This document shows positions 8,790 through 17,361 of a stretch of DNA of 64,000 nt, one piece after another; position 1 is the first letter of the stretch; each line of letters starts with the position of its first letter. Below the pieces are notes generated by a model. The model was not told the DNA's origin. It searched no databases and saw nothing but the letters and a program-made list of their open reading frames with translations. Source of the DNA: Akkermansiaceae bacterium (lineage in GTDB: Bacteria; Verrucomicrobiota; Verrucomicrobiia; Verrucomicrobiales; DEV007). The position numbers and the translations under genes were made by a program. Location of the stretch: contig JACKQE010000001.1 in NCBI GenBank assembly GCA_024233005.1, forward strand, positions 868,001 to 932,000, read 5' to 3'.

Positions 8790-9479
8790 ATGAAGCTTTT
8801 GCTCTGGGATATCGACGGCACCCTTCTGGACACGGGAGGTGCCGGCATGAAAGCGCTCCGGGAGGGATGGCAAGAGGCATTTCCGGAAGTTTCCGCCATC
8901 ACCGCTTTCCCTCCGCTCGATCTGGCCGGAAGCACCGATGCTGGACTCGCCCGTCTGCTCTTTGATCATTACCAACTACCATGGAGCGATCAGGGGTTTG
9001 CCCGGCTTCTTGAGACTTATCATCTGCGTTTGGAAGTCGGGCTGCGTTCCCAACCCGGCCGGGTCCTTCCCGGAGTGGCGGATTTGCTGGCCCGGTTGGG
9101 AGGCAGCGGCCACTTCGCCCAAGGGTTGCTCACGGGAAACACCCGCACGGGGGCGGCAACCAAAACCCGCCGCCACGGCCTCGATGGCCACTTTGCTTTC
9201 GGGGCGTTCGGGGATGATCACCACGACCGCAATGCCCTGGGGCCCATTGCCATCGGGCGGGCGGAGCAGATCACCGGCCACCGGTTCGAGGCCCACCGGG
9301 TTTACGTCATCGGGGACACCCCGCGAGACATCGCCTGCGCCCGGGCTTGTGGTGCCGTCGCCATTGCGGTGGCCACAGGGCGCCACACCCGCGGCGAACT
9401 GGAGGCCTGCTTCCCTGACTGGTTGTTCGACGATCTATCCGACGGCGCCGCGTTTATCGCGGCGTTGCATGCGGAATGA
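8790..9479 (+). CDS. HAD-family hydrolase (phosphoglycolate-phosphatase-like)
   Basis: A 229-residue HAD subfamily IA phosphatase. Motif I is DIDGTLLDTGG near the N-terminus, with the nucleophile and acid/base aspartates; motif II is LLTGNT; motif IV is VIGDTPRDIACARA. A helical cap domain lies between motifs I and II. The ATG at 8790 places motif I at residues 6-11, as in homologues. It follows glgE by 46 bp and may be co-transcribed. Small phosphatases of this group act on phosphoglycolate, sugar phosphates or nucleotides, so the substrate is uncertain. Its stop codon abuts the stop codon of the convergent SNF2 gene with no base between them. Confidence 0.85.
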   Translation: MKLLLWDIDGTLLDTGGAGMKALREGWQEAFPEVSAITAFPPLDLAGSTDAGLARLLFDHYQLPWSDQGFARLLETYHLRLEVGLRSQPGRVLPGVADLLARLGGSGHFAQGLLTGNTRTGAATKTRRHGLDGHFAFGAFGDDHHDRNALGPIAIGRAEQITGHRFEAHRVYVIGDTPRDIACARACGAVAIAVATGRHTRGELEACFPDWLFDDLSDGAAFIAALHAE

Positions 9480-12400
9480 TCAGCGGTTCCCCTGACTGAA
9501 GAGAAACGCCAGATCGTCCATGCTGAGGTTGCGGGCGAAGCCCTCTTCTCCAAGCACACCGCTCACCAATTCCCGTTTCTGTTGCTGGAGCAGCCTGATT
9601 TTCTCCTCCACGCTGTCACGGATCAGCAACCGGTAGGCGATGACTTTGTTTTCCTGACCGATCCGGTGGGTCCGGTCGATGGCCTGGTTTTCCACGGCCG
9701 GATTCCACCACGGATCGTAGAGCACCACATAGGAGGCCGAGGTCAGGTTCAGACCGCTGCCGCCGGCCTTCAGGCTGAGAAGGAAAACCATGGGGTCTTT
9801 CGAACTTTGGAAAGTGTCGATGACCTGCTGACGATCGCGGGTTTGCCCGGTCAGAATGACGTGGGGACGGTCCTCGGCGACAAGACGTTCCTGGATGATG
9901 TTCAGCATGGAAACAAACTGGCTGAAAACAAGCACCTTGTGCCCTTCATCCCGCAGCTGGTCGAGCAGGTAAAAGAGCGCCGAAAGCTTGGCGCTTTCCT
10001 CTTTCATCGCCGCTGGGCTGACCAGCCCAGGATGGCAGCAGATTTGCCGCAACCGCATCAGTCCCTGAAGAATGATGAAGCTGTTGCGTCGCAGAGAATC
10101 TTCGTTTCCAACATCGAGGAGCACCTTCTGAATGCGTTCCAGTTCCTGGAGGTAGAGCTGTTGTTGGACCCCTTCCATGATGCAGAGAACGTCCTCCTCC
10201 GTCTTCGGCGGGAGATCGAGGGCGACCTCGCTTTTGGCGCGCCGGAGCAGAAACGGACGAAGCCGCGACGTCAGACGTGGCTGACAGTCCGGGTCCTTGC
10301 GACGGTCGAAGCGATCGCGGAAATATTTGCGGTTTCCCAGGATGCCGGGCATGGCGAATGACATGAGACTCCAGACATCGAGGAGACGGTTTTCGATCGG
10401 GGTGCCACTGAGGACCAAGCGGTGACGGGCCTGGATCTGGCGTGCCGCCTTGGCCGCCTGGGAATCGGGATTCTTGATCTGTTGCCCTTCGTCGAGGATG
10501 GCGGCAAGCCAATGGACCGAGTCGAGATCCTCCGCGTTGACCCGGAGTTGGGCGTAGTTCATGACCACGAGATCCAATTCCTCCCGGATGCGTTTCGCAT
10601 CAAATTCAGCCCGGTTGCGGAGCACCTGAATGCGAAGCCCCGGGGCGGCTTTGCGGACTTCCCCTTCCCAGACATCGAGCACCGATTTGGGGCAGACGAC
10701 CAGGGAGGGCAGGTTGGGATCTCCCGACTCCGCGAGCGTCTTGCGCAGCCAGAGGAGCCAGGTCAGGCTTTGGATGGTTTTTCCCAGACCCATGTCGTCA
10801 GCGAGGATGCCACCAAAGCCATTCTCCGCGAGGTAAGCGAGGAAATGAAAGCCATCCACTTGATAGGGCCGCAGGGTGACCGAGAGGCCATCCGGAAGCG
10901 GGGGCTGGACGGAAAGGCGGATTTCCCGGGAACGCTCCGTGATGGCCTGCCAGGCGGCTTCGTCGAAGACTTCCTGGGCGAGGGGCTCGGCAAGTTGGAG
11001 CACGTGCATGCGGTGGGTTTCTCCCGAGAGATCGAAGGGATCCAGACCGATCCGATGCACCGCTTCCCGCTGTTGGTCGCTCAACTTCATCTCGAGCCGC
11101 AACCATCCACCATTGGCGAGACGAACAAAGGCGCCCCGCGCTGCCACGAGGGCTCGGATTTCCTGCGGGGTGAGATCGAGTCCTTCGACTTGGACCACCA
11201 CTTTGAGATCGAACCAGTCGATTTCCTGGCCAACGACCTCAAAGGACACCGACGCCTCCACGGGGTTGTGCTCCAATGTGGCCAGCTCCTTGTCGAGTTC
11301 GAGGTGGATCGTTTCTGGCAGGGCCCGGCTCCAGGCGAGGTATTTTTCAGGAAAGGCACGGGTCAGTCTGGTGCGGAAGCCTTCCGCTCCCGCGTCCCAT
11401 GTGAAGCCCAGAGCGGCGAGACGCTCCGGCACCTCCGCGAGGGGGGTACGGTCATAGCGCTGGATGATGCCGGGCTCGGGAGTGGGGGCTCCTTCCTCGG
11501 GGGTTGCGATTTCCCAGCCTTCTTTGCCAAGAATCTCGCGTCTGCTGCCGGTAGTGCTTCTGCCGGTGACGCGGGCGACGATGTGTTCCGTGCCTCTTCC
11601 GGTAAGGCCGAGGACGATGCGGAGTTGGATGGTGGCTTCGATGGTCTCAACCCGGATGCGGGCGGCTAGCTCATCGGGCAGACCTGCGGCGATCCGTGCG
11701 AGAAATGCCACGCCGGCCTCGGTTTCCACCACGTCCGGTGGGAGCAGTTGACGAGGGTCGACCAACGTTTGCTCTTCCTCCCAATAAACCGGTCCGGGGA
11801 AGGCGACTTCATCTGCCAGATAGAGATTTTCCTCTCCCGGCAGCAAGCGCAACGAATGTGATATGGGCTCGCCATCATCGGTGACGAGGAGGATTTCGTA
11901 ATCTTCCGATCCCATGCTGTCCCGGGCGCATTTCCAACGCAGGGCCTGGGCCTGGATGCGGTAGGGCTCTTCATCGAGATTGACCACCGCGTCACCAATT
12001 TCAGGCTGGTGGAGCAGCCGGTTCAACAGCCGGCAGTTTTCTGGTTGGTCCAAGTTCAACCAGCCTTCTCCACCTTCCTCATCGCACGCCGGCAGGAACT
12101 GGCTCCACAGAATTTCCGACGCGGCGCTCATGCGCAGGCCACCCGCTTGGTAGCGTTGCTTGAGGCGTTTGAACTCCTCGGCATTGGCGACCCGCTGCCA
12201 GAGAGTGCCGGACTCTCCATGCCATTGCAGGCGTGCTTCACGCCCCGCCACGCAAAGGCGGAACTCGGCCGGCTCTGGCTGGGTTTGGAGAGGCTTGCGG
12301 ACAAAATTGTCCACCAAGCTCCGCCAAGCGGAGCGTTCGCGTTCACGTTCCCAACTCACCATCCGGTCGGCCGCCCAGACTTCATCCGTGGCGGCCGAGA

Positions 12401-12983
12401 GGAATTCAGGAGGCTGCAGTCCTCTTTTCTGCATCGCATAGGCGATGTAGTTCCAAAACTCTTGGACCGATTCCGGCGGTACGGGCCAGAGGCCTTCCAG
12501 AGGTTCATAGCTCTCCACGGGCCACCGGGGATTGAGCCTCACCATGTCATGGTCAAAGAACCGGCGTTCGGTTTGATAGCGGCGGAAGCGGCGTTCCACT
12601 TTGTCGAGGAACTCCAATTCATGCCCCGTGAGAGGGCGACCGAGGGACTTCTCGAGCAGTTCGATCGGCAGGCTGTCTTCCGTCGCGGGGGATTCTGGCA
12701 GGTCCGCGCCCAAGGCGAGTCGCTTCAACATCACCGCGCAGAGCGAGGGGCATTCGAGCCCTCTGGGACAGCTGCAGGCCCCCTCCCATTCGTTGCCTCG
12801 CAGCCTGAGCGTGACCACGCAGTCACCCTGTGATGTGCCAGTGGCCTCCACCCGCCCTTTGATGAAAAGGTGGCTGCCATGCACACTCACGACTGCCCCC
12901 TCATCTTGCAGGCGTCTTCCCTCCCTTCGAACCGGTTCGGGAAATGAATTCAGATAATCTGCGGTCGCCTTGTCGATGTGCAT
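9480..12983 (-). CDS. SNF2-family helicase with SWIM-like N-terminus
   Basis: A 1167-residue protein. Residues about 55-75 hold a SWIM-like zinc site, CSCPRGLECPSLCAVML, where the usual CxH is CPS, so the His ligand appears to be missing (a nearby Cys could substitute). The middle region is a long bacterial SNF2-associated segment. The SNF2 ATPase begins at about residue 690: Walker A DDMGLGKTIQS, DEGQ box (ILDEGQQIKNP), LVLSGTPIENRLLDVWSL, and the C-terminal lobe with LVFSQFVSML, LLSLKAGGSGLNLTSA, YDPWWNPAVENQAIDRTHR and IGQ. Bacterial proteins of this type are thought to remodel nucleic-acid/protein complexes or to assist transcription or repair. It stands alone and is divergent from tolQ. 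The ATPase call is firm and the cellular role unknown. Confidence 0.92.
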   Translation of the reverse strand: MHIDKATADYLNSFPEPVRREGRRLQDEGAVVSVHGSHLFIKGRVEATGTSQGDCVVTLRLRGNEWEGACSCPRGLECPSLCAVMLKRLALGADLPESPATEDSLPIELLEKSLGRPLTGHELEFLDKVERRFRRYQTERRFFDHDMVRLNPRWPVESYEPLEGLWPVPPESVQEFWNYIAYAMQKRGLQPPEFLSAATDEVWAADRMVSWERERERSAWRSLVDNFVRKPLQTQPEPAEFRLCVAGREARLQWHGESGTLWQRVANAEEFKRLKQRYQAGGLRMSAASEILWSQFLPACDEEGGEGWLNLDQPENCRLLNRLLHQPEIGDAVVNLDEEPYRIQAQALRWKCARDSMGSEDYEILLVTDDGEPISHSLRLLPGEENLYLADEVAFPGPVYWEEEQTLVDPRQLLPPDVVETEAGVAFLARIAAGLPDELAARIRVETIEATIQLRIVLGLTGRGTEHIVARVTGRSTTGSRREILGKEGWEIATPEEGAPTPEPGIIQRYDRTPLAEVPERLAALGFTWDAGAEGFRTRLTRAFPEKYLAWSRALPETIHLELDKELATLEHNPVEASVSFEVVGQEIDWFDLKVVVQVEGLDLTPQEIRALVAARGAFVRLANGGWLRLEMKLSDQQREAVHRIGLDPFDLSGETHRMHVLQLAEPLAQEVFDEAAWQAITERSREIRLSVQPPLPDGLSVTLRPYQVDGFHFLAYLAENGFGGILADDMGLGKTIQSLTWLLWLRKTLAESGDPNLPSLVVCPKSVLDVWEGEVRKAAPGLRIQVLRNRAEFDAKRIREELDLVVMNYAQLRVNAEDLDSVHWLAAILDEGQQIKNPDSQAAKAARQIQARHRLVLSGTPIENRLLDVWSLMSFAMPGILGNRKYFRDRFDRRKDPDCQPRLTSRLRPFLLRRAKSEVALDLPPKTEEDVLCIMEGVQQQLYLQELERIQKVLLDVGNEDSLRRNSFIILQGLMRLRQICCHPGLVSPAAMKEESAKLSALFYLLDQLRDEGHKVLVFSQFVSMLNIIQERLVAEDRPHVILTGQTRDRQQVIDTFQSSKDPMVFLLSLKAGGSGLNLTSASYVVLYDPWWNPAVENQAIDRTHRIGQENKVIAYRLLIRDSVEEKIRLLQQQKRELVSGVLGEEGFARNLSMDDLAFLFSQGNR

Positions 12984-13161
12984 TCGTTTTCTCCTGCGCT
13001 CCTCCTACCTGTCCGCTGCCCTGCTGCAGGACGGACTCTCAACCCCCCAGGAAGAACCGGCACGGCCGTCCTCATGGGACGGTCATCGAACTGTCGTGGG
13101 GGAGAGAGTGTTTGTATCATGGAAGGAGGGGGACTGGCAACTGGTGAAACCTTCTTTATTT

Positions 13162-13189
13162 TTGAATTCTCATGTCTGCGAGAATTCAA
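13162..13189. promoter_or_regulatory. Perfect inverted repeat, possible operator
   Basis: Arms TTGAATTCTC (13162-13171) and GAGAATTCAA (13180-13189) are perfect 10-bp reverse complements separated by 8 nt. No T-tract follows on either strand, so a transcription terminator is unlikely. A binding site for a dimeric regulator of the tolQ or SNF2 promoter is the better guess. Confidence 0.45.
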
Positions 13190-13245
13190 TTGAAGTAAAA
13201 TAAACACTTGCGAAACGAGTCGAGTGGGTGAAAATTTTTGAATTC

Positions 13246-13259
13246 GGCGGAACTCCGCC
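13246..13259. promoter_or_regulatory. Short perfect inverted repeat before tolQ
   Basis: GGCGGA-AC-TCCGCC lies 31-45 bp before the tolQ start codon, within the likely 5' leader. It could be a protein-binding site. The 2-nt spacer is too short for a stable RNA loop unless the inner pair opens. Confidence 0.3.
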
Positions 13260-13290
13260 AACTGTGGAGCTCTAAATTTTAAATTTTCCG

Positions 13291-14211
13291 ATGATGTTGC
13301 CATTCACCGCACTCGGGTCTGTTGGTTTGAGTTATGCGCTGGAACAGGATGTCTTTCCGGTTCGCTTCGTCATGTGGGGTTTGTTCATGCTTTCCTTGTT
13401 GAGCTGGGCGGTCATTGTTTCGAAGAGCATCACCCTCCTGCGGAGCCGCTCGTCTGATGCGGCCTTTGTTTCCAAGGTGCGCGTCTCCAAGCGACCACTC
13501 GATCTCTATGAAGCAGACGAAGAAGGTCCGGAGTCTCCTGCTTCCACTCTTTACCGAAAAGGTGCCCGGGAAGCGACCTACCATTTGCTCAAAGGCGGAC
13601 CTGCCCCAGCTGATGGCAAGGTCAAAGGATCTGCCTGCCTCAGTCAGGGACAGATGAGACTTATACAAGAGGCCTTCCTCAGGGGCGAGGACGAAGCCGC
13701 CTTGAAATTGCGCTCCGGGTTTTCCATCCTCAATGCTGCCTACATTGGAGCTCCCTTTCTGGGACTCCTGGGGGCACTCTGGGTATTGATGAGCGCTTTT
13801 TCCAGCGTTGGTGAGGGGGCCGATCTGATCCAGCTTTCTCCCGCCGTGTCCGGTGCTTTGGGCATTCTGGTCACAGCCGTATTGGTGGCAACTCCGGCGG
13901 TCTTTGCCCAGATCATCCTGCATGCGGTTGGTCGGGAGCGTCTCAAGGTCTTGGGCGACTTTCGGGTCGGACTTTCACGCTGGTTTGAATATGGGCTGGC
14001 GGCGAAGACTGTTGCGCACGACGCCGAGTATCAAGGTTTTCCGACAACGGCTCCGGGGGAATCCGCCGCTGACGTGACGGGTGTTGCCCGCCGGAAACGC
14101 CGCCAGCTGGGCCCCATTTTTGACAGAATGGAGGATTCCCATCATTCCTATTCGGAACCCGAGATCAATCCCATCGCCCGGCAAACCGCCCTCCAGTCCG
14201 TCCAAGCCTGA
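13291..14211 (+). CDS. tolQ: TolQ/ExbB-type proton channel protein
   Basis: A 306-residue inner-membrane protein with the MotA/TolQ/ExbB layout. The first transmembrane helix is at about residues 22-45, followed by a long cytoplasmic segment. Two further helices are in APFLGLLGALWVLMSAF (about 150-170) and the stretch GALGILVTAVLVATPAVFAQ (about 188-210). TolQ-type proteins form the proton-conducting stator that energises TolA or TonB. The next two genes encode a TolA/TonB-like protein and TolB, so a Tol role is preferred over ExbB. The expected small partner TolR/ExbD is not encoded next to it. The C-terminal tail of about 70 residues is long for the family. The start ATGATG at 13291 follows an AT-rich leader without a Shine-Dalgarno sequence. 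Confidence 0.8.
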   Translation: MMLPFTALGSVGLSYALEQDVFPVRFVMWGLFMLSLLSWAVIVSKSITLLRSRSSDAAFVSKVRVSKRPLDLYEADEEGPESPASTLYRKGAREATYHLLKGGPAPADGKVKGSACLSQGQMRLIQEAFLRGEDEAALKLRSGFSILNAAYIGAPFLGLLGALWVLMSAFSSVGEGADLIQLSPAVSGALGILVTAVLVATPAVFAQIILHAVGRERLKVLGDFRVGLSRWFEYGLAAKTVAHDAEYQGFPTTAPGESAADVTGVARRKRRQLGPIFDRMEDSHHSYSEPEINPIARQTALQSVQA

Positions 14212-14234
14212 ATCTTTTGAACCTGGCCAGTGTC

Positions 14235-14882
14235 GTGAACACCAATCTGCAGTTCTTTGGCGTTTTTCTTGGTGTGGTGCTGCTGCACCTCATCGCGGCT
14301 CCTCTCTATGTGAGGCATGCTTCGCAGGTAAACGATCTTCCCGGGCTTCAGGTCGTGACCGTTCCCTTTGTCCAACCGCCTCCCAAGGAGGACGCTCCAG
14401 CCCAGTCCGAGGATTCGGCACCCGCTTTGAAATCCCCACGTGAATCTGTCACTGACCGAAATACGGAATCCTCCGCAATACCCACTGCAGTGGTGGAGCC
14501 TGTCACGGACCCGACACCTGCGGAGGCTCCCGCCCCGGCAAAAGAACAACTGGCGGCAAATCCACCGGCGCGTCCCGTTGATCCGGAAAGATCGCCCGCC
14601 CTTCCTGCCCCTGTGCTTGGCACGGCGGACCAGCACGCCAGCGCCCCGGTGTTAGGGGCGGCGGATCGGATTTGGTATCTGAAGCCGACCACCGGCCCGG
14701 TCGCGCCCGCTGATTCCGGCGATCCCGTCACTCCCTCCCAAATCCGGGCGACCCCACTCGGTGCCGACAAGGCGTTGCCGAAATTACCGTTGCCTGAACC
14801 AGGAAGCCTTTCCACGGAAGCATCGGCACTCAAACGGGCTGCCGTGGACGCTCCCGCCCAACGCCGGTCCCCGGCTTTGTGA
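14235..14882 (+). CDS. Pro/Ala-rich single-span protein, TolA/TonB-like
   Basis: About 215 residues from the GTG at 14235; a TTG at 14217, six bases after the tolQ stop, is the alternative start. One N-terminal transmembrane helix (LQFFGVFLGVVLLHLIAAPLY) is followed by a low-complexity periplasmic region rich in Pro, Ala, Glu and Thr (QPPPKEDAPAQSEDSAPA and similar). This is the architecture of TolA or TonB. However, no folded C-terminal TolA or TonB domain is recognisable, so the call rests on architecture and on the position between tolQ and tolB. The tolB reading frame overlaps its end but its likely start is 50 bp downstream. Confidence 0.55.
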   Translation: MNTNLQFFGVFLGVVLLHLIAAPLYVRHASQVNDLPGLQVVTVPFVQPPPKEDAPAQSEDSAPALKSPRESVTDRNTESSAIPTAVVEPVTDPTPAEAPAPAKEQLAANPPARPVDPERSPALPAPVLGTADQHASAPVLGAADRIWYLKPTTGPVAPADSGDPVTPSQIRATPLGADKALPKLPLPEPGSLSTEASALKRAAVDAPAQRRSPAL

Positions 14883-14931
14883 GTCGTTGACAAGGCCTGA
14901 GGCAGAACCGGAGGGCTTTGATGCTTTTGCT

Positions 14932-16095
14932 ATGATGTCACTCTGTACTGCCCCAACCCTATCCTGCCGATTGCTTGCTGCGGTTCTTTGTTCCTTGGGC
15001 ATGCTTGCCCCTGTCAGAGGACAATCGTCAGCGCAAGGACAACCCATCACCATCATCAAGGGGCAGGGGGGACCTGCGGATCAGATGGCCAATGAACTGG
15101 ACCGCGCTCTCCGACGCAGTCACTGGTTGGTTGTGGTGGCGTCTCCCACCGGTACTTTGCAGGCCCAGGTCACCAGCGGGAGTGGTTTCACCACCGGCAC
15201 CCTGACCGGAGCCAATGGTCGCCGGTTATTTTCCCGGAAATATGCCCGCGGCTCCATTCCTTTGGACATGAGGCAGTTTGCGGATGACATCATCATGGCG
15301 GTGGCCCAACGTCGCGGCATTGCCACCAGCCAGATTGCCTTCGCCTCGAGCCGCTCCGGCCGGTCTGAAATCTATCTTTGCGACTATGATGGTGGTAACG
15401 TCCGGATGGTAACCAAGGAAGGAAAAAACTGTGGCTCCCCGGCCATCAGTCCCAATGGCCGGATCCTCGCCTATGTAGAACGAGCGGTTCCAGGGCGTGT
15501 CGTGGTCCTCGATCTCCCAACCGGCGTGACCAAAGTCCTCGCTGAAGGAGTCCGCAATGCTGAGTTGGCTTTCTCACCAGGGGGGAAAATCCTGGCGGCA
15601 GCCTTGGAGCGCGCCCCCGGTCAGTGGGACATCGCGGTCGGTGATGCCACCAAAGGCTCCCTGACTCCCATTCTTACCAGCGCCGCTCCCGAAAGGAACC
15701 CCGCATGGTCGGCCGATGGCAAGGAGATATACTTCGATGTGCTGAATTCCGCTGGTGTTCCGGCTGTCTTTGCCGCTTCCAGCAAAGGAGCGAACATCCG
15801 CCCTGTTCCCACCGGGCGTCCCAAGGCCTTCCGTCCGGATGGCGCCAAGGCGGCGCCTCTGCTTGCGTTCACAAGTCTGGAAGGGGCGGGGAGGCCCGAG
15901 GTGTGGGTGCTTGACCTTGGCACGTCTCAAAGCCGCCGGGTCGCCACGGGAGATGATCCCTCATGGGGGGCTGATGGTCGCCACCTCCTTGTGGTGAGCA
16001 ATGGTGGACTCCGCTGCGTCGATGCTTTCACCGGCCGGTCCGAGGACATTCTGGTCGCCAATGCCGGAGTTACCCAGGCAAGTTGGACCCGCTGA
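14932..16095 (+). CDS. tolB: TolB-like periplasmic beta-propeller protein
   Basis: A 387-residue exported protein. The start at 14932 (ATGATG) gives a signal peptide with a hydrophobic core LLAAVLCSLGMLAPV. Residues about 35-140 form a TolB N-terminal-like domain. From about 140 onward WD40-like PD40 repeats are evident: IAFASSRSGRSEIYLCDYDG, GSPAISPNGRILAYV, LAFSPGGKILAAAL, NPAWSADGKEIYFDV and DPSWGADGRHLLVV. TolB sits in the periplasm and links TolA with Pal and outer-membrane proteins; no pal gene follows here. Gene order (tolQ, TolA-like, tolB) strengthens the call. It ends 11 bp from the stop of the convergent VWA gene. Confidence 0.85.
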   Translation: MMSLCTAPTLSCRLLAAVLCSLGMLAPVRGQSSAQGQPITIIKGQGGPADQMANELDRALRRSHWLVVVASPTGTLQAQVTSGSGFTTGTLTGANGRRLFSRKYARGSIPLDMRQFADDIIMAVAQRRGIATSQIAFASSRSGRSEIYLCDYDGGNVRMVTKEGKNCGSPAISPNGRILAYVERAVPGRVVVLDLPTGVTKVLAEGVRNAELAFSPGGKILAAALERAPGQWDIAVGDATKGSLTPILTSAAPERNPAWSADGKEIYFDVLNSAGVPAVFAASSKGANIRPVPTGRPKAFRPDGAKAAPLLAFTSLEGAGRPEVWVLDLGTSQSRRVATGDDPSWGADGRHLLVVSNGGLRCVDAFTGRSEDILVANAGVTQASWTR

Positions 16096-16106
16096 CCCGC
16101 TTTGGC

Positions 16107-17297
16107 TCAAGGTTCCGTCGGGCGCCCTGCCCAGACCAGTCCCGGTGCTGCTTCGACCAATTTGTGGCGCCCGCCACTTCCCTTGGAAAGTCGTTCCAAC
16201 TCCCCCAAGGCCAAAGGTGCCATCAGGCTCACGGTGTGAATGCGGGCGCCGGCAGTCTTTTGGTTGTGGTGGAGGATCTGGTCAATCATCTCCTCCCTTC
16301 CCACCCCGGGGCCCGTTCCAAAAACGCCGTCTGTCAAAAAAAAGATGGTGTCGGGTTTCAGGTCGATCGCCATGGTGAGGGGCCAACGCCAGTCGGTGCC
16401 AAAAACCAACGGCGTTTCGCGCACCGCCCGGATGGACCGGGCGATGTTCTCAGGACTGCAGCGCAGGAATGCTCCCTTGGGAAGGCCGGCTTCACCAGGT
16501 GCCAAATGGTAGAGAGCCGAGCGGGGCAGATGTCCCGGGTGGGGGAGCCATTCAGCATCCCAGCCTTCGCGCCAGAGACAGCGGGATTCCCGGTCCGTCA
16601 CCACATTTGCCATGTGCCCGTCAATCAGTGTGGGCTCTCCCGGCATCTGGCCGGCATACCACGCCGGACCGGCGAAACAGATCACAGCATACTCCACTCC
16701 GGGAGGGAGTGCCCGCAGGGAGCGGGTGAGCTCATCACGCATCAGATGCTCGCGATCCCCCTGCAGCGACAGGGAAAAGTCGACCGCAAAGACGAGGCGT
16801 TGCGTTTCCGCGCTCAGGCCGAAGAAAGACACCGGGGGCTCTGGCGGGGCTGCCGGTGCCTTAGTCCATGATGGATCAAAGGCGGGGCTCTCCCGTGGAG
16901 CAGGCAACGGAGGCAGGGATGATTGGTCGTTCTGAGGCAGGGCTAAAGAGGTGGGTGAGAAAGTTGATTCGACCAACACAAAAGTTTCCCGGGGACGGGG
17001 CGGAGAGCTCCGGGTTAGCGGCTTCCTGATGGAGGGACTTTCGGCCGTATTTTCGACGGAGACATGCGAGAGTGATAGTTGTGGGATTCCCTCCGGTTTT
17101 CCTGGCAAGATGAAACACATCAAGGAGATGATGATGGCACCGTGGAACAGGGTGGCCAGGATGAAGGAAGTCCATTTCTCCCGGGTTGTGCGGGGCCGAT
17201 GGGCGGCACCAGGGCGCGGGCCAAAAACCGGAATGACCAGCCATCGCAGCCGCCGGTCTTCCGTTTCCGGAGTTTCTGTGCCAGGGGGGGCTTCCAT
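16107..17297 (-). CDS. Membrane-anchored von Willebrand factor A domain protein
   Basis: A 396-residue protein. A basic N-terminus precedes one transmembrane helix (FILATLFHGAIIISLMCFIL, about residues 46-65), then a Pro/Ser-rich linker to about residue 155, then a VWA domain. The MIDAS motif is DFSLS with Asp173, Ser175 and Ser177, and the strand IFFLTDGVFGTG carries the later MIDAS aspartate. VWA domains bind protein ligands through a divalent metal. It lies 64 bp downstream of the nucleotidyltransferase gene on the same strand and is probably the last gene of that unit. It also faces the Tol cluster, and its short N-terminal anchor plus linker resembles Tol-type envelope proteins, but no direct link can be shown. 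Confidence 0.78.
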   Translation of the reverse strand: MEAPPGTETPETEDRRLRWLVIPVFGPRPGAAHRPRTTREKWTSFILATLFHGAIIISLMCFILPGKPEGIPQLSLSHVSVENTAESPSIRKPLTRSSPPRPRETFVLVESTFSPTSLALPQNDQSSLPPLPAPRESPAFDPSWTKAPAAPPEPPVSFFGLSAETQRLVFAVDFSLSLQGDREHLMRDELTRSLRALPPGVEYAVICFAGPAWYAGQMPGEPTLIDGHMANVVTDRESRCLWREGWDAEWLPHPGHLPRSALYHLAPGEAGLPKGAFLRCSPENIARSIRAVRETPLVFGTDWRWPLTMAIDLKPDTIFFLTDGVFGTGPGVGREEMIDQILHHNQKTAGARIHTVSLMAPLALGELERLSKGSGGRHKLVEAAPGLVWAGRPTEP

Positions 17298-17361
17298 CCT
17301 TTGTGGAAACCATTGTCACCGGAAAGGCCGGTTGTGGCAATCTCTTTGCGAGGGACTCCCC

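Larger units (their letters stand above)
12984..13290. promoter_or_regulatory. Divergent intergenic region upstream of tolQ and the SNF2 gene
   Basis: About 307 bp without a credible gene. The right half is clearly AT-rich compared with its surroundings and holds two hairpin-forming inverted repeats (listed separately). It also has two direct copies of TTTTTGAATTC at 13159-13169 and 13235-13245, and a TAAATTTTAAATTTT stretch immediately before the tolQ start. It most likely contains the promoters of both divergent genes. No convincing -35/-10 pair could be chosen by eye. Confidence 0.5.

Noticed and set aside
10422..11669. Plus-strand 415-residue open frame inside the SNF2 gene
   Set aside because: Antisense to a well-supported SNF2 helicase; no domain in the translation.
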